Origin: Isoetes taiwanensis
Lineage: Eukaryota; Streptophyta; Lycopodiopsida; Isoetales; Isoetaceae
Direction of reading: 5' to 3'
Length of the DNA stretch: 64,000 nt
Assembly: GCA_021234155.1 (NCBI GenBank)
Contig: JAJEKV010000067.1
Coordinates: 832,888-896,887 of the forward strand
Made by a program: the position numbers and the translations under genes. Shown piece after piece: positions 14,815-23,987 of this stretch. The notes under the pieces are model-generated. The model was not told the DNA's origin. It saw only the letters and a program-made list of their open reading frames with translations, and did not search any database. Positions within the stretch are counted from its first letter, which is position 1. Each line of letters begins with the position of its first letter.

Positions 14815-15069
14815 CTAATGAGAGGCATAAGTCTTAGAGATTTTCTTAGTGGACTTGCCAATGAAAGCAGAAGTCTTTTTTAAATCATCAGCTGAGGAAG
14901 AGTTTGAGAGGAATCTATCATCCTCCCAGAGATGATCTGAAGAGTTATTTTCCTTATCTTGAGATTCAGGATCAAGATGAGAGTCATGGGAGCAGGCCCA
15001 GAATTTGGAATTACAACAGTCCATATTTGACTTTACCAAAGCAATATTATTCTTAGGAATAGGAGTCAA
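14815..15069 (-). pseudogene. hydrophilic tail of LINE ORF1 or ORF1-ORF2 linker
   Basis: This 84-codon minus-strand frame is rich in Ser, Asp, Asn and Lys, with no domain. It starts inside the LINE, about 150 bases past the place where the displaced ORF1 frame stops (15222), in a different frame. The frame is also open upstream of its first ATG. It ends about 650 bases before the endonuclease ATG. The simplest reading is the low-complexity C-terminus of ORF1 moved out of frame by an indel. It could also be non-coding linker. Confidence 0.4.
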
Positions 15070-15221
15070 AGTAATTGAATCAGAGATATTTAATTTATTA
15101 ATATTATTATCATTAACAATGGAAAGAACTTGCCTGGTAGGGGAAGATCCACATAATTGTGTGAGCTTGGTTTTGCCTCGCTAGCATACGCATCTACATC
15201 CCCTAAGGTCTCAGTTACTTG

Positions 15222-15336
15222 TTATGCTATCTCCCACCACCGTCTTGGCGGTACCATCTCCCGAATCGACGACATCTTTGTAATTTCCTGTCTATCTATA
15301 TGATCATTCTGTACCACATTTAATTCCACATGTAAC
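15222..15336 (-). pseudogene. displaced C-terminal part of LINE ORF1
   Basis: If the hAT-type element and one target-duplication copy are ignored, the ORF1 codons ending ...QLHELH at 18283-18300 continue without a break into this segment. It stays open for 35 further codons, ending with residues PPRRWWEIA and a stop at 15222. That uninterrupted joining across a 2.9-kb gap is direct evidence that the DNA element split an open ORF1. The segment has no domain of its own. Confidence 0.75.
15329..15336 (+). repeat. 8-bp target-site duplication, left copy (CATGTAAC)
   Basis: CATGTAAC here and at 18283-18290 directly abuts the inverted ends of the element between them. Eight-bp duplications are characteristic of the hAT superfamily. 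Confidence 0.85.
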
Positions 15337-16087
15337 CAGGGTAGCCCTTAAGCTCGAAATATCGCCAAAAGGCTATTTTTTTGGACATTTGCATTTTTTT
15401 TCACTACTGTTGAGTAGGATCAATTAGGAGTGGTGCTAATAAAATATCGCCACCTTGTCTACGAAATTTTCTCCTTCCACTCATAAGTTAGCCTACGTCA
15501 CTAAATCATGGATTCTTGGATTCGCCCGCATGTGAATTTTATTCTTGGTAATTATACTAAAATCGCCCTTTAACCCAAAGGGGGAAGGGAAAAAAACCAT
15601 GCATGTTATATGGATTTCATGATCCGGCTCCGACATCCAGGTATGCAATCCTGGAGTATTTTTGCTTTTGGTCTGTTGTTTATCCAATCTTAAAAAGATG
15701 ACTGAAATCAAATCGATTTGTGCTTGCCCACCATAATATGCAATTATGTCTGGGCTAAGTTTGTGTAGTTGTTGTTTAGCCTTTAGTGTGGAGCTGTGAG
15801 ATTTGTCGGATAAGGATCGAGGGTATCTTTGTAGAGTAGTTATAGTTGGTTTGCTTTTTATCCGAATACTTGCCATTAGGCACTCTGGTCGCGATTGCAT
15901 GGCCCATATATTTGGGTGTTTACGCATTTTATATGTTAGGGCGGTTTGTCGGCCGGTGATTCTTTTGCCCTGATTTTCCCTCGAAAACCCTTCGGGCGGG
16001 GGTTTTAATGCAGGCGTGTCCGGCTTCTTTGCGTTTTGTAATGGGTCCCATAGATCGATTGGTCTCAGAGTGGACGATGAAAGTACC

Positions 16088-16108
16088 TTCCTTCCTTCCT
16101 TCCTTCCT
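16088..16108 (+). repeat. (CCTT)n microsatellite
   Basis: About five CCTT units in a row inside the hAT-type element. No coding role. Confidence 0.8.
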
Positions 16109-16309
16109 CTTGATTTGGTTATGAGGCAATTGATTTTCTTACATTTTAGAGAACCGTACCTTATCTTGGCTATTAGTTTTTTCTATTTTTTATTATCATG
16201 ATTATTTCTATGTCGTTACAACCAATCTAGGTAATACATGACGATATATGATTGTCTTTCTCTTGTATTTTAATCATCAAGCGCTTTCAGTTCAATTGTT
16301 GCACGTGAC

Positions 16310-18016
16310 GGTGTAAATATGGTAATGCTACCCAAAAAAGCGCCGAAAGCACTTAGCACTTTAAACACTTAAAGCACTTGGCTGCGACGGCAAAAGTCAT
16401 GCCAAATGCTTCCCTGCGCCTTGTACTTTGTTCGGCTAAGTTAGATTAATAATTATCACCTCTCGATACTCTCAATCTTTGCATTTTGATCTTTTGTGTA
16501 ATGTCAAATTTTTTTTTTTTGAGATACATTACATGGCGCGCTCGATGTTGGATTGGTTTTCAATAGAGTATGGAGAAAGTTAGAGAGAAAATAACAAACA
16601 AAAGAAGACTGGTTGTCTGTTCAAAAAAAAAGTAATGGAATTGCAAGGATAAAACTAAGAAGTAATGGAATTGCATGAATAGTATTAAGATTGTTTTAAT
16701 ACGAAGACCGGAATTGCAAGAATGTATTAAGATTGCTTTGATACAAAAGGATCTCAAAACTCTGATTAACAAAGCTTGATCAATAATGTAAATGACTCTA
16801 ATGTGAATGCAAGCAAGACTACTCACAACAATATAGAACAACAATGATCATATAAAAGACAATGTTAACCGACTATTAGTGAAAATTGACCAACTTTGAG
16901 AGGTCATTTCTCCCGCATCCAAGTTCAGATTTGATTGATTTAAACTGCAAGAGAAAGGCCATAGTGTCTACTTTTAGATGCAGGTAAAATCATCAAAAAT
17001 TATTCATTAAAACTCAAGATATCAAATTCTGAGTTTTGGTATATTTCTGTGACAAAAAATCAGAACCTGTAACAAAAAATCAGAACTTTGAGAGACTGTT
17101 TCTCACTCCTCATAGCTCAGATTTGAGTGATTTAAATTGCAAGAGAAAGTGCTAAGTGTCTAGTTTTAAATGCATGTAAGATCACTCAAAACCGATCAGC
17201 ATCACTCAAGATATTAAAGTCTGAATTTTGTATATTCTCGTGACATCAATTTCTGCACCCACTGTAACAGAAAATCAGCCAAGTTTGAGAGGCTATTTCT
17301 CACTCCTCAGAGATCGGATTTGTGTGATTTTGATTGCGAAAGAAAGAGACCGAAGTATACTTCTAGATCAAAATGAAATCGCTCCAAATAGATTGGTAGA
17401 ACTCAAGATATCAATGTCTGAGTGCTCGTCAATTTTCCCATTTGGGGAAAAAAAAATAACGTAGATCTAGGATACAACATTAGAGATGCATAATACATTG
17501 AAAGAATGGAACAAAAATACTCTTAAGAAAAACAAAGAGTAATCAGATTGTCTCTTCTCACTTGATTTGAATCCTAAAAAGCATCTTCCGGTTAAATGAA
17601 TGCTTTCAAGAGAGAGCTGCCCACAATTCAATCTCCAATGCAACAGAGATTGAATTATCAATCTAAATCAAATTGCAATAAAACATTGTTAATTCACCTA
17701 TGATTTCTATGCCGATTTGAACTCTAATTTGTGTTCTTATACTGCATTGAAAAAGAGAAACTCCATCAATCTTGTCCCGCCAATGGAGTTCCCGCCCTTG
17801 AAGATCCTTGTCAGCGATCCTTACCATTTCGGAGATCTCCCACCGCGGGATCATCCATCTCATCGATCCTTACCTCTACGGAATGATCCATCCTATTTCT
17901 GGAGTAACAACCCCCCAAGGCCGTTGAATAAAAAAGCACTCGAAGGTAAAGCACCTAAAGCACTTAAAGCACTTGTCCGGATAGTGCTTTTTGGGTAGCA
18001 TTACCATATTTACACC
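16310..18016. mobile_element. nested 1.7-kb TIR element with AAAGCACTT subterminal repeats
   Basis: The ends are perfect 24-bp inverted repeats, starting GGTGTAAATATGGTAATG on the left (16310-16333) and its complement on the right (17993-18016). Just inside both ends lie several copies of AAAGCACTT-like motifs, in either orientation, such as transposases often bind. The interior is non-coding apart from short open frames and carries a 190-bp tandem repeat. I could not find a matching target duplication next to the ends, so the superfamily stays open. It is fully contained in the hAT-type element, hence younger than it or carried by it. Confidence 0.7.
16893..17440 (+). repeat. three diverged ~190-bp tandem repeats
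   Basis: Units start near 16893, 17084 and 17275. Each runs: a 'TTTGAGAG..(C)T.TTTCTC' block, 'CAGATTTGAxTGATTTAAA', 'TGCAAGAGAAAG', 'CTCAAGATAT', 'TCTGA.TTTTG', 'GTAACA.AAAATCAG'. The first two units are closest; the third is more diverged. They lie inside the nested TIR element and contain no long open frame. Confidence 0.75.
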
Positions 18017-18274
18017 CAGACATCCTTATGACATGATCGAACTCTTCAAATTGGTAACAAATGATGTTAAATATCGTGGTAGAAATCTAGGGTTTAGGCG
18101 CCTAGATATCTTGAGAAAAAAGTATATATTCCATCGCTTGATGGATGAAAGATTCGCCAAGGTTGCTACAACTCAAATTGAAGCCCGAAACAAAATCGCC
18201 AACATAACTAATCGAAAAAAGCTAATATTCGCCTCATATTCTAAATTACACCTATGAAAATTTGGGCTTAAGGG

Positions 18275-20581
18275 CTACTCTGCATGTAACTCATGCAATT
18301 GCTTAGCAACAGTCTGATCGATCTCAGTCAATTGATTTGGAGTCAGAAGGGGGTGTCTATTTTGATGGTCTATTGGTTCAGAAAGATCAATGAGGTCGAC
18401 ATGATGTGTATGGCAGTCATATTTGTTGGTGTCGGGATCAGGATTTTGAGGACTGGTAATAGGATTTCCAGATAATAGACATTGTGTGGGGACAACAGAA
18501 GAGCATAATGGAGTGGCTTGTGGGGAAATGGAGTCAGGTACAATTGATGGCTCAAGAGAATCTGCAGAAAATTCATTAGCAAGATCAGCAAGTACCTGAA
18601 ATTTATTTTGACAGATAATTCCAGAATCTGTTGCATTGTTATCTATTTCATCCCTTTCATCATATTCAATTTGATGAAAAGGAACTTCAGGATCCTTATT
18701 CTCTATAGAATGAGAGGATTCTCCTGTGCCATGATGTTGATGCTGTTCACCATTCTTGTTTGCTGAAATAGTGTTTTTTGAGTCAGCAAAGTTTTCCTTA
18801 TTCTCCATAAGTAATAATTCCTCATTCCCTGTCTTAATGTCAGCTCTGGTTATGTTGACATTAATGTTCCTGTTGTTTTCATGTTCAGGAATATCCTTTG
18901 AATTATCGATGAAGATCCTGGCTTTTGAGCTCATTTTGAGAGGTTCTGTCTGCTTGTCTCTTAGCTTAGCCAACTGTGATTGAATATTTATCTTTAGTTG
19001 CTGGGCAGCAACTTTTCTAAAAGATATAGTTCTTTTAGAGTTATCCATTATATCTTGCAATGTATTAGCAAGATTGTTTTGAGCCTGTTCTTTATACTGC
19101 TGATTTCCATACATAAGTTCTTTCCCCTTCAACTTTTCCTTCAAATGACTATCAGTGTCATTATTTGGAAGGTTCTTGCCCTGAGCTTGCATATGTTTGC
19201 TTGTCACATAAGAGTCATTCTTAAAGTTAACAAATTCCAAACCTTTGTTTATGACCTTTACTGAGTTATCTCTTTCAATCAGATTTCCTTTTTGAAGAAT
19301 TGGGTTGCCAAATTTGTTCACTTGCAGATTGAGTTGAGCTTGTTTGGCATCCTTTTTTTTCTGTATCCTTCTCTTACTTCCATTTACTCTTTCCCACAGA
19401 GGAGCTGCTTGCATATTGGGGCCATTTTCTGCACTATAATTTTGTTCCCTGGGAATATTATGTTCCTCATCATTTCTTTGCTGAACCTGCTTAATGTTAT
19501 TCACTTGATAGTAGGAATGCTGACTAGAACCCCCTCTAGGAGGTAGCCTTGAGTCCATTGCTGAACATTCACCATGATAATCATTCTGCTGACCAATTAT
19601 AGGTTTTTTTTGGCAAATAGAACCAAAAAAATGCCTACATTTGCATTCATGGCAATAAATAGGTAAACCTACCCAACTTAGTTGAATTTTAATTAAATTG
19701 CCATAAAAATCATAGATAGGCACAGATGTAGGAACAGGCTTGGAGATATTCAGCTGGACATAGCACTTTGGAGGTTTATAGGGACAATATTCAGTGCAAA
19801 TATATTTTCCAAAGGTATTAAAAATTGCTGAGAAGCACTCTTCCTCCCAATAGATTGGACTGAGATCAGTCATGGAGACTGAGGCTATGAAGAATTTATC
19901 ATATTCGTCAATAGGAAGTTTGGGATACCATTTTAGAAAGGAGAGTTGAAAGGTATCAAAGGTTGATCTGCCAAGCTTAAGCAAGAAGTTGGCAGACCTC
20001 GAATTTCCACATTCAACCATGATGTAGGGGTATCTCAGCCAGTAGACTGAGTTGATAGTGATGGATTTATTAAGTCTCAACATGTGGTCCCAAAGCTTTT
20101 CAATTTTGACTTCAACTCTATCAACTGAAACAATGATAGCAGAAGCAGATAGAGTTTTTATTTTTTCAGCTATAGAGGCATGATTTAGATGAATACCTTT
20201 GAAGAGCTGTAAATTTGGCCGGGTTTGATATTGCAGATGATCGAAATTTGCAGCCAGCTGCTGATCAGAGTGTGTTTCTTGAATTGGGCAGATGTTTCCA
20301 TAAGGCAGGGGCACTCCGTTGGCATTGAGAACCGGATCACCATGTAGCCCAGGATCTTTGGACAAATTGTCCCATTCTGGCACATCTCTGGTCATATGAT
20401 GCATTTCTTTATGAAACAAGTTTGGGTCAGCAAAATCACCAAACTTAATGAAAGCAGAGGGATTTTTATGAATGAGACTTAACTGAAGAAGAAGATCGCC
20501 TTGGCTGGAAGGAGGGAGACGCATGAAGTTGTGCAAGAAGGTTAAGAAATCTTTGTTTAGGGTTTTAGAAATTGGTAACAT
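18275..20581 (-). CDS. LINE ORF1: DUF4283-like nucleic-acid-binding protein with CCHC-like knuckle
   Basis: This intact 768-codon frame is the ORF1 of the surrounding LINE. Residues of about 120-300 show the plant DUF4283 pattern (IIVSVDRVEVKIEKLWDHM, then YWEEECFSAIFNTFGKYI). It is followed by GLPIYCHECKCRHFFGSIC, a zinc-knuckle-like C-x2-C-x3-H-x5-C whose histidine is one position off the usual spacing. The rest is long, polar and low in complexity, with no domain. ORF1 proteins of this type bind element RNA in a ribonucleoprotein. The ATG at 20581 is preceded by a minus-strand leader. The final codons HAE-stop come from the end of the hAT-type element; the older C-terminus is displaced to 15222. 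Partial loss of function is likely, though the frame itself is undamaged. Confidence 0.85.
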   Translation of the reverse strand: MLPISKTLNKDFLTFLHNFMRLPPSSQGDLLLQLSLIHKNPSAFIKFGDFADPNLFHKEMHHMTRDVPEWDNLSKDPGLHGDPVLNANGVPLPYGNICPIQETHSDQQLAANFDHLQYQTRPNLQLFKGIHLNHASIAEKIKTLSASAIIVSVDRVEVKIEKLWDHMLRLNKSITINSVYWLRYPYIMVECGNSRSANFLLKLGRSTFDTFQLSFLKWYPKLPIDEYDKFFIASVSMTDLSPIYWEEECFSAIFNTFGKYICTEYCPYKPPKCYVQLNISKPVPTSVPIYDFYGNLIKIQLSWVGLPIYCHECKCRHFFGSICQKKPIIGQQNDYHGECSAMDSRLPPRGGSSQHSYYQVNNIKQVQQRNDEEHNIPREQNYSAENGPNMQAAPLWERVNGSKRRIQKKKDAKQAQLNLQVNKFGNPILQKGNLIERDNSVKVINKGLEFVNFKNDSYVTSKHMQAQGKNLPNNDTDSHLKEKLKGKELMYGNQQYKEQAQNNLANTLQDIMDNSKRTISFRKVAAQQLKINIQSQLAKLRDKQTEPLKMSSKARIFIDNSKDIPEHENNRNINVNITRADIKTGNEELLLMENKENFADSKNTISANKNGEQHQHHGTGESSHSIENKDPEVPFHQIEYDERDEIDNNATDSGIICQNKFQVLADLANEFSADSLEPSIVPDSISPQATPLCSSVVPTQCLLSGNPITSPQNPDPDTNKYDCHTHHVDLIDLSEPIDHQNRHPLLTPNQLTEIDQTVAKQLHELHAE
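18283..18290 (+). repeat. 8-bp target-site duplication, right copy (CATGTAAC)
   Basis: Partner of 15329-15336. It lies within the codons of LINE ORF1, which dates the hAT-type insertion after the LINE. Confidence 0.85.
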
Positions 20582-20751
20582 TTTGGAACAAAAGACTGGA
20601 CAAAATCAGGTGGAAAAAGCAGAGCAGGTTTGAGGCATGAACAAGGGAGGATGAAAGAGAAGAATTAATGGCAATCTAATTAAAAAACAACTAAAAGAAC
20701 AGGAAACCATTTTAGAACCACGAAATTCAAATATTTGTAACAAAGATCAAT

Positions 20752-21093
20752 CTATTGAGAACCAATTTGAAGATCTGCCTCTTCTAATTCGCCTGATACT
20801 GGATCACTGAAGACCTTGACAATAATTTTGCTGGAGTTTTCTCTATTGTAAACTTGAAAGATTCCTGTAGCAGCCGAATTATTCTTTCCAGTGAATTCTT
20901 CTAACCAGGCTTGAGTGATCTCCACTTCAAACTCTTCACAGCTGGGGACAAAGCTATATTCCTTTTGAAAGAGATATTCAGGAAAGATCTGCTCAATTAT
21001 AAGTTTTTTCCAAAGGTCCGAGGTTTCTCCCTTCAAAAATCCACAAGATAGCCGAGAATTGTCCTGAATTATTGTAAAAATCTTGCACTCCAT
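20752..21093 (-). CDS. small ORF upstream of LINE ORF1 (113 aa), unknown
   Basis: An ATG-started frame of 113 codons lies 170 bases upstream of ORF1 on the same strand and within the inferred LINE boundary. It is acidic, mixed alpha/beta in appearance, and includes EITQAWLEEFTGKN and KIIVKVFSDPVSG. There is no transmembrane segment and no motif I recognise. Its undamaged state in an element whose ORF2 is wrecked is notable, but the length alone could be chance. It could be an extra LINE-encoded protein (an ORF0-like arrangement) or a captured host fragment. Confidence 0.45.
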   Translation of the reverse strand: MECKIFTIIQDNSRLSCGFLKGETSDLWKKLIIEQIFPEYLFQKEYSFVPSCEEFEVEITQAWLEEFTGKNNSAATGIFQVYNRENSSKIIVKVFSDPVSGELEEADLQIGSQ

Positions 21094-21274
21094 TCAAAAT
21101 TGATGCAGTAACTTGCTGATTGTGGCTAGCCTTCTACAAGGCTAGCTGAATTAGCCTCGGAAGCTACTCAGATAAGGGAAGCTGATCACGTTCCCTCCTG
21201 TTTTTTTCCAAGAAGTGGAAAATAACTAACATAACCGAAAATTCAAGAAAATAGGCGCTCCAACCTTCACCTCC

Positions 21275-21303
21275 ACAACACAACCTCTTCATAAAGCATT
21301 GTT
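21275..21303 (+). repeat. right copy of 29-bp repeat flanking the long LINE
   Basis: Matches 9489-9517 with two differences. It encodes TTQPLHKAL in frame with the DUF7869-like gene, so if it is a target duplication, the LINE entered that gene. Confidence 0.6.
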
Positions 21304-22340
21304 AACTAGAGCTAATGGGCAAGTACTATCAAGAAATGATGAAGCATCCCAGTTTAAGCCCTTGCCTAAAGTGCTACTGTTACAGGTTGATAACTATGTG
21401 TCAGAAAATAAAAATAGATATGTTTTAGCATATCTGGCATTGCTTGTGGCCAGAGGTCATTTCAAAGAAGTTAACATGGCATTTCTTATGGTTGGGCATA
21501 CACATGAAGACATTGATGCCTTTTTTAGCAAATTTGGAGAAAGCTTAAGGAAGAACCATGTCCACACCTTGCCTCAGTTATTTGAAATATTTGAGAAATG
21601 CTCTGAATCTGCAAAAAATGTTCCACTTCTAATACAGGAAGTACCAGACTTTAAGAAATTTCTACATGGTTATATAGAAGATGGCCAGAAAAAGTTGATT
21701 GGGCATACTAACCCATTGCATTTTCGGTTATATATGGATGGGAATGTTCCAAAGTTTCAATACAAAGTTCGTCCAAAGGAAACTAGTTGGAAGCCAAAAG
21801 AAGGGCGTGAACTATTTAAAAAGGACAAAGATGGAAAAGTATTGTTGCCAATGGGGGAGCCAGAACCATTGCCTCTAGTTGAGCCAGAACATGATAACAT
21901 TATATCAGGCATTTCTAAATACTTAGACTTTTGGAAAATTGACTTGGGTCGTTTTGGACAAACTTCTAGTTATGATGACCTAATGAGACCTGTTATTGAA
22001 TATTGGGAGAATGTTCTAAAAGAACTTAAACAAAGCCCTATGAGATACAATGTGCTACATGAGGGGGTTTGGCCTCGTTCCCAATGGAACTCTGAAGAAC
22101 CAAATGTTCAAGTAGTACAGGAAGAAGCGAACAACTTAGAAGAAGAAGAAGAACATTATTGTGGTCCTGCTAGTGGTCGACCTAAGGAAGTTTTTAGGCC
22201 TGAGAAACATGTTTCACAGGGAATGTTTCTTATTGTGAGGCCTGAGAATATCAATGAGACACCTTTCTGGTTGGGTGTAGCATTAACAAATCCAATAAGA
22301 CACCCAGATGGGATAACAAAAGGTTTATATGTTCATATTC

Positions 22341-23807
22341 GCAGACGATCTAGGTATGATGGCGACCAAAGTCAAAGGAATGCACAGAATGTTAGAGATA
22401 CTAGAAGAGTTCTGTTTGGAGACAGGTTTAACAGTCAATCTGGATAAAACAAAAATAGTGACCTTCGGTACAAAGACGAAGCACAAACCCTTCAAATACA
22501 AAGGACAAGAGCTAGAGGAAACCCATGGGAAGTGCAGTACTTTGGGCTATGACACACATGGCGGGGAAGTGGTCAAAAGGAGCGCATAACATTTCGGCAA
22601 CCCGATGGGCAACTATTATACCATGATGAATTACGCGACTAACGGCAGGGGATCACCAACCCCAGGAAATCAAAACATACCATTTTAGCACATTAGTGGC
22701 ATCGACGCCTGCGGTTGCTAGAAACGTAAAGGGGCCTTCCAGCAGAGAAAAATGGGAGAAACAAGAAGGGATACTAAGACAAATGCTTAGACACAATTTC
22801 ATTAGGTACATCATTAGCAAACATCATATATGAAACGGGGAGAAAAGCCAATGGAGGTGAGAGCATGGGAAAGAACAATAAGGTACCTAATAAAGGATAA
22901 CACTTATGGGAAAGAGGATAAGTTATCATCACTAGCAATGGAGGAATCAGCAAAGCAACACATAGTAAAAGGCAAGGGATGGTTTAACGATGTGGCGAGA
23001 TGGACGGCAAACATGGGGTTGCAATTAAATCATATCATACAAGCAAATGGATGGGAAGAAGAATGGACGCATTGTGGCAATGAGGAAGTTGGTGGCACAA
23101 GATATACAATCCAAAAGTGGAATGGCTATTGGGAGTCTTCAATCCACGAAGCAGATAGGACACATTACATACAAAAAGCAACCTACTATGTAGAAAGCAA
23201 CATGAGGAACGTTAGCTAGATTCAGAATGGGAAATACGATCTCCTAATCGAGAAGGATAGGTGGAGAAATATAGACAGGCGAGAGAGAATATGCGAATTA
23301 TGTGATACGGGCAAAATAGAAGACGAGAGGCAAATGGTCAAAGAATGTCCGGTCTATAAAGACATAAGGTCCAAATTTAACAAGGTCCAGGTGGGACCTC
23401 CCTCCCAAAGACTGATGGACAAAAGAAGAGACGCTACGGATGTGGCGAAAAGCTATAAAAGAGATGATAATTAGACAGGGGTGCACAAAGAGAAGGGTCG
23501 ATAACTGGTAGCTAACGACCGAGGCGAATCGAGAAGAAGACCCACCCTGTGCTGACAGCTCAAAGTCGCTGATAACGATGCATTGTGTATGGCCAAAAGA
23601 AGCCAACTAAAAAGCACGATGCGGGTAATAAAAAGAACAAGTGAAGCCCGCTAGAAGGCTATATAATCATGTGCGTCTGTTTGTTGGCAGCACCCTAATT
23701 TTGGGAGCTCGCAGGATGCTACACAAGTCCGGGGGCCTCACGGCCTGAGGGACGTTAATGTATATTCTATTCTATTCTATTCTATTCTATTCTATTCTAT
23801 TCTATTC
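22341..23807 (+). mobile_element. 5'-truncated LINE inserted in the DUF7869-like gene
   Basis: The segment begins exactly at the reverse transcriptase active site, reading FADDLGMMATKVKGM and VNLDKTKIVTFGTK. It goes on to a C-terminal RERICELCDTGKIEDER motif near 23280, the C-x2-C start of an RVT-type zinc region, and ends in an (ATTCT)n tail. Stops and frameshifts break it. The upstream RT and endonuclease are absent: typical 5' truncation. Removing it joins GLYVHI to QWWKPLC in frame, which fixes the insertion site after about 22340. The apparent ORF at 22329-22589 is therefore a host-LINE chimera. This LINE differs from the one at 9.5-21.3 kb in strand, sequence and tail. Confidence 0.8.
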
Positions 23808-23812
23808 TATTC
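23762..23812 (+). repeat. (ATTCT)n microsatellite, 3' tail of the LINE fragment
   Basis: About ten pentamer units. Some LINE clades end in a short tandem repeat instead of poly(A). The last unit merges with host sequence ATTC, so the target duplication may be hidden in it. Confidence 0.85.
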
Positions 23813-23901
23813 AGTGGTGGAAGCCGTTATGTCGAGGTGCAAAAACAATTCAAGCTCAGTATCGTGAATGTTGGACCAAAAAGTGGAAATTCAATCCACA
23901 A

Positions 23902-23987
23902 GTTCCACAACAATGGTTGGATGTTTTGTCAATCATTCATTCTTGTTCCACAACAATGGTTGGATGTTTTGTCAATCATTCATTCTT
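23902..23987 (+). repeat. exact 43-bp tandem duplication in the DUF7869-like gene
   Basis: Positions 23902-23944 and 23945-23987 are identical, both beginning GTTCCACAACAATGG. As 43 is not a multiple of three, the duplication shifts the frame. The frame used before it is PQQWLDVLSIIHS, and the same peptide occurs in the frame used after it. Confidence 0.9.

Larger units (their letters stand above)
15337..18282. mobile_element. hAT-type DNA transposon, non-autonomous (2946 bp)
   Basis: The left end reads CAGGGTAGCCCTTAAGC and the right end, reverse-complemented, CAGAGTAGCCCTTAAGC. The two differ at one position, start with the CAG typical of hAT ends, and are flanked by an exact 8-bp duplication. 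No hAT transposase motif is visible inside. The longest inner frame (15493-15927, minus, 144 codons) has no recognised domain. A second element with its own inverted ends (16310-18016) fills most of the interior. The insertion lies in LINE ORF1 and its terminal TAG supplies the present ORF1 stop codon. Superfamily assignment rests on end sequence and duplication length. Confidence 0.8.
9540..21274 (-). mobile_element. L1-type non-LTR retrotransposon (LINE), decayed and internally interrupted
   Basis: Read on the minus strand, the order is a small upstream ORF (20752-21093), ORF1 with a CCHC-like knuckle (18275-20581 plus a displaced tail at 15222), an endonuclease starting MKILSWNLSG at 14161, a reverse transcriptase with GVRQGCPLAPYLF near 12.2 kb, a zf-RVT-like region near 10.7 kb, and a 15-base A run (plus-strand T at 9540-9554). 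This is the L1/LINE order of plants. A 2.9-kb hAT-type element at 15337-18282 interrupts it, leaving about 8.8 kb of LINE sequence. Near-identical 29-bp flanks support the two ends. Frameshifts, stops and a damaged RT active site make it immobile. The 5' boundary is inferred from the flanking repeat. Confidence 0.85.

Noticed and set aside
15493-15927. 144-codon ORF as hAT transposase
   Set aside because: No hAT dimerisation or DDE motif is visible and the length is far below that of a transposase.
18293-19546. Plus-strand ORFs of 60-93 codons inside the LINE
   Set aside because: They are antisense shadows of ORF1, which has the domain content and full-length frame.
22329-22589. 86-codon ORF beginning MFIFADD as an independent gene
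   Set aside because: It is a chimera: the first codons are host sequence and the rest a 5'-truncated LINE reverse transcriptase.
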